Assembly (NCBI GenBank): GCA_934725085.1
Contig: CAKVAL010000044.1
Span: 1-11,073, forward strand
Source of the DNA: an uncultured Erysipelotrichaceae bacterium
GTDB taxonomy: Bacteria; Bacillota_I; Bacilli_A; Erysipelotrichales; Erysipelotrichaceae
Length of the DNA stretch: 11,073 nt
Direction of reading: 5' to 3'
Both the position numbers and the translations under genes were made by a program. Shown here in pieces: positions 6,920 to 11,073 of the stretch. Below the pieces are notes generated by a model, which was not told the origin of the DNA, searched no databases, and saw nothing but the letters and a program-made list of their open reading frames with translations. Each line of letters begins with the position of its first letter. Within the stretch, counting starts at the first letter, position 1.

Positions 6920-7359
6920 TTAAGATCACCAACAATCTTATCTTGTAAACCAAACATTACATTTTCATCTTCTTTGACCATATGATCATAGCCTAATAAA
7001 TGAAGCATACCATGAACAAATAAGAAGACAAATTCTCTTTTAACAGAATGACCATACTTCTTAGCTTGTGAGAAAACTCTATCAGTATTAATAAAAATAT
7101 CACCAAGATTTACATCTTCACATAAGTAATCATAATCATCTGAATCGATATTCGCAAAACTAATAACATCAGTTTCCCTATCGATATTACGATAATCTCT
7201 ATTGATTGTTCTTATTTTTTTCTTGCCTACAATGATTAAAGATAAATCCAAATCATCACTAATTCCTAGCACCTCTAGAGTCTTTTTATAATATTCTTCA
7301 ATATCATTAAAATAAACTTCTAGTTCTTTTTTTCTTGTTAAATCAAATATTTCTACCAT
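6916..7359 (-). CDS. ybeY: Endoribonuclease YbeY (rRNA maturation factor)
   Basis: 147 residues, typical length. The zinc-binding motif HGMLHLLGYDH gives H116, H120 and H126 (HxxxHxxxxxH). The upstream conserved segment NRDYRNIDRETDVISF (53-68) is the family hallmark. YbeY takes part in 16S rRNA 3' end maturation and 70S quality control and works physically and genetically with Era. Overlaps the phosphatase gene by 7 nt upstream and dgkA by 4 nt downstream. In many Firmicutes phoH precedes ybeY; here a phosphatase gene takes that place. Confidence 0.97.
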   Translation of the reverse strand: MVEIFDLTRKKELEVYFNDIEEYYKKTLEVLGISDDLDLSLIIVGKKKIRTINRDYRNIDRETDVISFANIDSDDYDYLCEDVNLGDIFINTDRVFSQAKKYGHSVKREFVFLFVHGMLHLLGYDHMVKEDENVMFGLQDKIVGDLK

Positions 7360-7769
7360 GTTTTAATTATACAATCTATCGCCTCACTAATTTCATCAAA
7401 AACTTTGTCAAAATTACCTGTATACCAAGGATCTTCAATATCAAATGGTGCTAATTTAGAAATCTTATGGTCTACATCATCAAACATTCTATTTATTAAC
7501 CTTTCATTTGAACTATCCATGATATAGATTTCATCATAATCATTGTAATCATCAAGAGTCATTTTCTTAGCATAATGTCTATCGTATGGTATATGATGTT
7601 TATCCAATACTCTTTTAGAACCAGGATAAATATCATTGCCTATTTCTTCATTACTTAAAGCACGTGATTCACAATAAAAGTCCATGCCCTTTGTCTTATA
7701 TTTAAATACATACTCCGCAATAGGACTTCTACAAATATTCCCATGGCAAATAAAAAGCACTTTCTTCAT
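7353..7769 (-). CDS. Low-molecular-weight protein tyrosine phosphatase
   Basis: 138 residues, cytosolic. The N-terminal P-loop VLFICHGNICRSP (4-16) contains the nucleophile C8 and R14 of the CX5R(S/T) motif; the usual CLGN reads CHGN. The general-acid Asp lies in DPWYTG (113-118), canonical for this family, so it should be catalytically competent as a protein phosphatase (substrates such as tyrosine or arginine kinases cannot be told). Start: ATG at 7769, with AAGG (7780-7783) 10 nt upstream; an in-frame TTG two codons earlier is less well spaced. It is probably the first gene of the eight-gene minus-strand operon, since more than 800 bp without an intact gene lie upstream. Confidence 0.93.
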   Translation of the reverse strand: MKKVLFICHGNICRSPIAEYVFKYKTKGMDFYCESRALSNEEIGNDIYPGSKRVLDKHHIPYDRHYAKKMTLDDYNDYDEIYIMDSSNERLINRMFDDVDHKISKLAPFDIEDPWYTGNFDKVFDEISEAIDCIIKTW

Positions 7770-7775
7770 AGTCAA

Positions 7776-7804
7776 AAAACCTTACTTTTATATAATTTAT
7801 CATA
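7776..7804 (-). promoter_or_regulatory. Candidate promoter -10 and leader of the phosphatase-era operon
   Basis: On the minus strand TATGAT (7804 to 7799) is a five-of-six -10 match, giving a start near 7792 and a leader of about 23 nt with AAGG as ribosome binding site. No convincing -35 is seen, and the region is so AT-rich that other -10-like sites exist. Placed here mainly because the operon must start upstream of 7769. Confidence 0.3.
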
Positions 7805-7873
7805 CAAGAAAAAATTTAAAAAGTAGTTAATTTGAATATATAAAACCATGGATAAATCAACCATTAAAAGTCA

Positions 7874-8065
7874 CACCATATCAGCAATCTTATCCAAAAG
7901 AACAATTGTGTGACCTCATGGAATTGTGCAACAGGTTGTTGCACAAACTTATTTCATTATAAGTCTCTGCAAATTTTTCCATATACTTCAAATTACGAAC
8001 AGAATATCCTTGTTTTTTGGAAAAGTGATTCGAATATCTGCTGCAATGTTATCAATAAATTTCTC
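7874..8065 (-). pseudogene. Relic of a DUF1016/YhcG-type PDDEXK nuclease-family gene (N-terminal part)
   Basis: Minus-strand conceptual translation gives FIDNIAADIRITFPKNK, then after a one-base deletion near 8008 GYSVRNLKYMEKFAETYNE, then in another frame FVQQPVAQF, then in a third frame P-stop-GHTIVLLDKIADM, ending at 7874. Joined, this follows the N-terminal DUF1016 consensus (RNLKYM.KFAETY, VQQ.VAQ.PWGH.I.LLDK) as I remember it, with the Trp codon of PWGH now TGA. At least three frameshifts and a stop are present, and the rest of the gene, including the nuclease core, is absent. Members are putative PDDEXK nucleases often found beside type I restriction genes. Family assignment is by recalled consensus, not a search. 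Confidence 0.75.
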
Positions 8066-8354
8066 TTATTCCGCAATCTGTGGAATATTAACCAATTGTT
8101 GCAGTTTCTTTTCAAGAACTGCCTTATCTGGTAACTGCAGTTGATATTGTGATACCAACATTGGTGACATAGTTCTGCTCTTAGCATACTCTACCACCTC
8201 ATCATTTATAGCTAACTGTCTCTCCAGCTGTCTTTTAGAATAATTTTCCTTGATTGCATAGACGGATGTAGAACTCTCTTTCCTTATCGTTCTTGCATCC
8301 CGACATTATCAGCAAATGATTCGTCTAGCTAATTTGTGTCACCAGTGGTGTCAC
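8066..8354 (-). pseudogene. Relic of a second DUF1016 PDDEXK-family gene with internal deletion
   Basis: Minus-strand translation from 8354 reads VTPLVTQIS-stop-TNHLLIMSGCKNDKEREFYIRLC. After a one-base insertion near 8255 it continues IKENYSKRQLERQL, then directly NDEVVEYAKSRTMSP and LVSQYQLQLPDKAVLEKKL, ending at TAA 8066-8068. The first part is the end of the DUF1016 N-terminal domain (SWTNHLLIM, FYI.L..KE.YS.R.LERQ). The second part matches the extreme C-terminus of such proteins (NDEVVEYA..R..SP, LPDK). About 150 residues between them, including the nuclease core, are gone; the Trp of SWTNH is TAG. It differs in sequence from the relic at 7874-8065, so this is a second, distinct paralogue. 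Assigned by recalled family consensus. Confidence 0.75.
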
Positions 8355-8356
8355 AA

Positions 8357-8499
8357 TTTTCCATCATCCACACCAAAAAGAATCTCTCCTCCTATCATAA
8401 TTTGAAAAGGCACTTACTGTTTTTAGAAAAGTATCCATTATTGTTTCTTTAAATACGAACATTCTCATTTCTCGCATTAAGACTCCTTTCCAATTTCAT
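8357..8499 (-). pseudogene. Relic of an AlbA_2 (AAA_4/Schlafen-like) domain gene, N-terminus only
   Basis: Translation from the ATG at 8499 gives MKLERSLNARNENVRI then TAA (8449-8451). One frame over it continues FKETIMDTFLKTVSAFSNYD, and after a one-base insertion at 8393 GGEILFGVDDGK. Joined, E-(FKET)-(D)-LKTVSAFSN-(GG)-(FGVDD-G) is the start of AlbA_2 domains found in ATP-binding putative transcriptional regulators. Sequence similarity to AlbA_2 stops about at 8357, where the DUF1016 relic begins in another frame, so a deletion fused the two. These genes often sit beside DUF1016 and restriction genes. An alternative start with a strong AAAGGAG site is the ATG at 8477. Confidence 0.65.
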
Positions 8500-8509
8500 G
8501 ATTGCTTCT

Positions 8510-8561
8510 ACGATTGATTTCAGTTGTATTTTTTCTTTTCAATCGTTTTTTTGACTGAAAT
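8510..8561. repeat. Two interleaved inverted repeats
   Basis: ACGATTGA (8510-8517) pairs perfectly with TCAATCGT (8539-8546), and ATTTCAGT (8517-8524) with ACTGAAAT (8554-8561). The order is A-B-A'-B', the layout of a possible pseudoknot; the two 8-bp stems share base 8517. Seven T follow the first pair on the plus strand (8546-8552), resembling a terminator, but no plus-strand gene precedes it. It marks the right edge of the relic island. Function unknown; chance in AT-rich DNA is possible. Confidence 0.4.
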
Positions 8562-8584
8562 AAATTTATAATTGTAGTACATAT

Positions 8585-8636
8585 AAGAAAAAGAGCTGAA
8601 CTCTATAAGATTAAATTGACTTATTCGTTACAGCTC
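8585..8636 (-). terminator. Intrinsic terminator after the HAD phosphatase gene
   Basis: On the minus strand, immediately after the TAG stop, GAGCTG (8636-8631) pairs with CAGCTC (8598-8593). An inner AAC/GTT and an ATAAG/CTTAT helix continue the stem across small bulges, and a run TTTTTCTT (8592-8585) follows. It ends the trehalose-6-phosphate hydrolase-HAD unit. Confidence 0.8.
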
Positions 8637-9437
8637 CTAAAATAATTGATCTAAGACTTTTAATACACCATCTTCCTCATTGGATAAGCATATATATTTT
8701 GCAGCTTTCTTTGCTTCATCGCTCGCATTTTTTACGGCATAACTATATCCACAATATTGTAACATTTCAATATCATTTCCATTATCCCCAAACGCTACAC
8801 ATTCACTAGAATCTATATTGTAACGTTTCAGTATCCTCTTTAATCCAGTTGCCTTATTTGATCCTAACATAATTAAATCGATTGATCCATGTCCGCTTGT
8901 AGTAGGTTCAATTTCTCCATCTAATTCTGATTTAAATAAATCATAATATTCATATGTCTTTTCAACAGGAACTGTAGGCGCAAATTTTAAAATTTGATCA
9001 TCCACTTTCTTAAAATCATCTACCCACTCTAAATGATGATAATATACTTTTGTCAAATCAAAGAAGGCTTGGCTCACCTTTTTTCTTTCACAATAGGCAC
9101 TTTCTTTTCCACATAATACATTTAAAATATCTGGATACTTTCTACAAACATCAATCACTTTATGTACAGTATTTTTTGGCATATCTGCAGCATAAACCAA
9201 ATTTCCTTTATCTACAACATAAGCTCCATTTTCTGCTACAAAACAAATTTCATTCTTGCAATAATCAAATATATCCCTTAATTGATAATACTGATTGCCA
9301 CTTGCCACTACAAATAAACAATTCTTTTGTTTCATGCGTTTTAATATATTTTTAAACCAATCCACATCATAAGAATAATCATTTCTTACAAAAGTTCCAT
9401 CAATATCTACGGCAACCAATTTAATATCCCTTTTCAT
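8637..9437 (-). CDS. Cof-type HAD-IIB sugar-phosphate phosphatase family protein
   Basis: 266 residues, the normal size of Cof/YidA-type haloacid dehalogenase-like phosphatases. Motif I DIDGT (11-15; nucleophile D11, acid/base D13), motif II around S46 in VASGNQ, motif III K195, motif IV GDNGND (217-222). The type IIB cap domain lies between motifs II and III (about 80-185). Cytosolic, Mg-dependent; substrates are usually sugar phosphates or similar small molecules. It begins 2 nt after the stop of the trehalose-6-phosphate hydrolase gene with no recognisable ribosome binding site, so it is probably translated by coupling. The pairing suggests a role in phosphosugar balance, but that is inference. 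Confidence 0.92.
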   Translation of the reverse strand: MKRDIKLVAVDIDGTFVRNDYSYDVDWFKNILKRMKQKNCLFVVASGNQYYQLRDIFDYCKNEICFVAENGAYVVDKGNLVYAADMPKNTVHKVIDVCRKYPDILNVLCGKESAYCERKKVSQAFFDLTKVYYHHLEWVDDFKKVDDQILKFAPTVPVEKTYEYYDLFKSELDGEIEPTTSGHGSIDLIMLGSNKATGLKRILKRYNIDSSECVAFGDNGNDIEMLQYCGYSYAVKNASDEAKKAAKYICLSNEEDGVLKVLDQLF

Positions 9438-9439
9438 TT

Positions 9440-11073
9440 TTATTTCTTATATAAGACTAAAGACTCATAAGGACGAAGCGTATGATTTGTGTTTAAACTA
9501 TCCGCATAATTAGAAAGTAAGATTTCATAATCATTTAGATTCATATCCAATGTACTTTCTTTGTCATAAAAGTTACTTATTACAAGTAGTTCTTCATCAT
9601 TTAATACTCTTTTATAGGCAAAAATTGCATCATCCGCTTCAAATAATGGAACATAGTTTCCTTCTTGAATAACGGCATATTCTTTTCTTAAAGAAATCAA
9701 TTTTTTATAGTGGTAAAATACCGAATTCGTATCATTCAATGCATTTTTAACATTGATATCCTTATAATTATCAATGACTGAAATCCATGGCTCACCATGT
9801 GTAAAACCTGCATTTTCACTATCATCCCACTGCATTGGCGTACGTGCATTATCACGTGATTTTTCTTGTAGAACCTTTAATATATACGCCTCATCTTTAC
9901 CTTCCTCTTTTAAGATGTTGTAGGCATTGATACTTTCTACATCACGATATTTTTCAATACAATCAAAATAATGATTTGTCATTCCAATTTCTTCACCCTG
10001 ATAAATATATGGAGTTCCACGCATCATATGTAGAGTTGTCGCAAGCATTTTTGCAGACTCTTTTGGATAGTTCTTATCATCTCCAAATCTTGATAAACTT
10101 CTAGGCTGATCGTGACAATTCCAAAACAATGCATTCCATCCGTTCCCTTTTTGCATTTCAACTTGCCAAGCATTCATTAATTGTTTTAATTCTTTGAAAT
10201 CAAATGGCATAGAAGTCCATTTTTCATCATTTACATAATCCACCTTAAGATGATGGAAACTAAATACCATATCTAATTCATGATTATCTGGATTTGTATA
10301 ACCTATACAATTTTTAACGCTAGTTGAAGACATTTCCCCAACTGTTATACAGCTTTCAACATTCCCAAATGTATTTGTATTCAACTCATTTAGATATTGA
10401 TGCACCCTAGGTTGATCACAATAAAATTGTTTCCCAACTCCTTGTGGGCAATCTTCAAATTTTTGTTTATCAATATTATTAATAACATCAAATCGAAATC
10501 CACGAATCCCTTTTTTTATCCAAAAATTCAAAATTTGAATAAATTCACTACGTACTTCTTCATTCTCCCAGTTTAAATCAGCCTGTTTTTCATCATATAA
10601 ATGCAAATAATACTCATCAAATTCAGGCACATATTTCCATGCTGGACCACCAAACTTTGAACACCAATTTGTAGGAAGCTTTCCATCTTTTCCTTTTTTA
10701 AAGAAATAGTAATTCTTATACTTCTCGTTTCCCTTTAATGCTTCCTTAAACCATTTGTGTTCTGTAGACGAATGGTTAAATACCATATCAAACATCAAAT
10801 AAATATTTCTTTTACTAGCTTCATCAATTAAAGCTTCTAAGTCTTCCATTGTTCCAAACGTTGGATCAATGGCACAATAATCAGAAACATCATACCCGTT
10901 ATCGGCTTGTGGAGATGGAAAAATCGGATTTAACCAAATATAATCTATTCCCAATTCTTTTAAATAATCCAATTTAGAAATAATACCCTTTAAATCTCCA
11001 ATCCCATCATTGTTCGTATCCATAAAAGATCTAGGATAAATCTGATATACTACTTTATCTTTAAAATTTCCCA
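9440..11073 (-). CDS. treC: Trehalose-6-phosphate hydrolase (GH13), 5' end beyond the window
   Basis: Splits trehalose 6-phosphate, imported by a PTS, into glucose and glucose 6-phosphate. The reading frame runs to the right edge: upstream of the ATG at 11023 it continues as KDKVVYQIYPRSF, the usual GH13 beginning, so that ATG is internal and only a few N-terminal residues are missing. About 543 residues are visible (TreC is about 550). Counting from the internal Met: region I DMVFNH (79-84), nucleophile D179 in GFRFDV, acid/base E230 in TVGEMSS, region IV NCHDQPR (302-308) with H304 and D305. FSFHHLKVDY and GWNALFW are closer to TreC/TreA than to oligo-1,6-glucosidase, where I recall a different segment (FEHMD). 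The sister activity remains possible. The HAD gene follows 2 nt downstream. Confidence 0.85.
   Translation of the reverse strand, partial: GNFKDKVVYQIYPRSFMDTNNDGIGDLKGIISKLDYLKELGIDYIWLNPIFPSPQADNGYDVSDYCAIDPTFGTMEDLEALIDEASKRNIYLMFDMVFNHSSTEHKWFKEALKGNEKYKNYYFFKKGKDGKLPTNWCSKFGGPAWKYVPEFDEYYLHLYDEKQADLNWENEEVRSEFIQILNFWIKKGIRGFRFDVINNIDKQKFEDCPQGVGKQFYCDQPRVHQYLNELNTNTFGNVESCITVGEMSSTSVKNCIGYTNPDNHELDMVFSFHHLKVDYVNDEKWTSMPFDFKELKQLMNAWQVEMQKGNGWNALFWNCHDQPRSLSRFGDDKNYPKESAKMLATTLHMMRGTPYIYQGEEIGMTNHYFDCIEKYRDVESINAYNILKEEGKDEAYILKVLQEKSRDNARTPMQWDDSENAGFTHGEPWISVIDNYKDINVKNALNDTNSVFYHYKKLISLRKEYAVIQEGNYVPLFEADDAIFAYKRVLNDEELLVISNFYDKESTLDMNLNDYEILLSNYADSLNTNHTLRPYESLVLYKK

Noticed and set aside
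7871..7914. GTCACAC...GTGTGAC inverted repeat (7-bp arms, about 30-nt spacing) as an operator
   Set aside because: It lies at the end of the DUF1016 relic and is partly coding sequence of GHTIVLLDKIADM; nothing supports binding by a regulator.
7910..8187. Three overlapping ORFs of 64-74 codons on both strands (7910-8134 plus, 7926-8144 plus, 7993-8187 minus)
   Set aside because: Their translations have no recognisable domain. The same DNA gives DUF1016 motifs in other minus-strand frames, so these are chance ORFs in a decayed gene.
8364..8477. 37-codon minus-strand ORF with a strong AAAGGAG ribosome binding site
   Set aside because: Its middle encodes KETIMDTFLKTVSAFSNYD of an AlbA_2 domain and the frame then breaks at 8393. 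It is a fragment of a pseudogene, although it could still be translated as a short peptide.
8510..8552. Hairpin plus T-run on the plus strand as a terminator
   Set aside because: No plus-strand gene or promoter lies upstream of it within the island, and the loop is over 20 nt; listed only as an inverted repeat.
7770..8636. CRISPR array, tRNA or intact mobile element in the long gap
   Set aside because: No regularly spaced repeats, cloverleaf or transposase/integrase motifs were seen; the gap is explained by pseudogene remains and a terminator.
9050..9355. 101-codon plus-strand ORF
   Set aside because: Fully antisense to the HAD phosphatase, with low-complexity His/Leu/Phe/Gln-rich content; a shadow ORF.

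Overview
The window looks like chromosomal DNA of a low-GC Gram-positive bacterium (Firmicutes/Bacillota), and an AT-rich gut lineage such as the Erysipelotrichia is my best guess. This rests on strong AT bias, an ECF-type thiamine transporter ThiT behind a TPP riboswitch, and the ybeY-dgkA-cdd-era-recO cluster typical of Firmicutes. TGA is used as a stop (ntdP, era) and TGG for Trp, so the code is not the Mycoplasma one. I cannot name a species.

Layout. (a) 1-227: no gene, but a structured repeat with a long imperfect hairpin between two imperfect 20-bp direct repeats. (b) 228-1419, minus strand: thiN (thiamine pyrophosphokinase) followed by ntdP (DUF402 nucleoside di/triphosphatase). (c) 1421-2645, plus strand: divergent from thiN, a TPP riboswitch controls thiT; a free-methionine-(R)-sulfoxide reductase gene follows in the same frame 15 nt after the thiT stop. 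A hairpin at 2597-2645 separates this unit from the convergent operon. (d) 2651-7769, minus strand: eight tightly packed genes, transcribed right to left as low-molecular-weight phosphatase, ybeY, dgkA, cdd, era, recO, a D-Ala-D-Ala carboxypeptidase-like protein and a Gfo/Idh/MocA oxidoreductase. Joints are overlaps, direct abutments or gaps of at most 43 nt, so this is almost certainly one operon. It joins ribosome/rRNA maturation (YbeY, Era), lipid carrier recycling (DgkA), pyrimidine salvage (Cdd), recombination repair (RecO) and wall trimming. (e) 7770-8636: about 870 bp without an intact gene. On the minus strand it carries remains of three accessory genes: an AlbA_2 (AAA_4/Schlafen-like) N-terminus and two different DUF1016/YhcG-type PDDEXK nuclease-family genes, all broken by frameshifts, stops and an internal deletion. 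This looks like a decayed restriction/defence-type island. (f) 8585-11073, minus strand: a trehalose-6-phosphate hydrolase (5' end outside the window) followed 2 nt later by a Cof-type HAD phosphatase and a terminator.

How the genes work together. ThiT imports thiamine and ThiN converts it to TPP; TPP then shuts ThiT off through the riboswitch. The right-hand end is a sugar catabolism unit that probably continues beyond the window. The intact genes are ordinary. The least ordinary parts are the relic island at 7874-8499, the riboswitch switching architecture, the thiT-msrC junction, the SGG motif in the carboxypeptidase and the repeat at the left edge.
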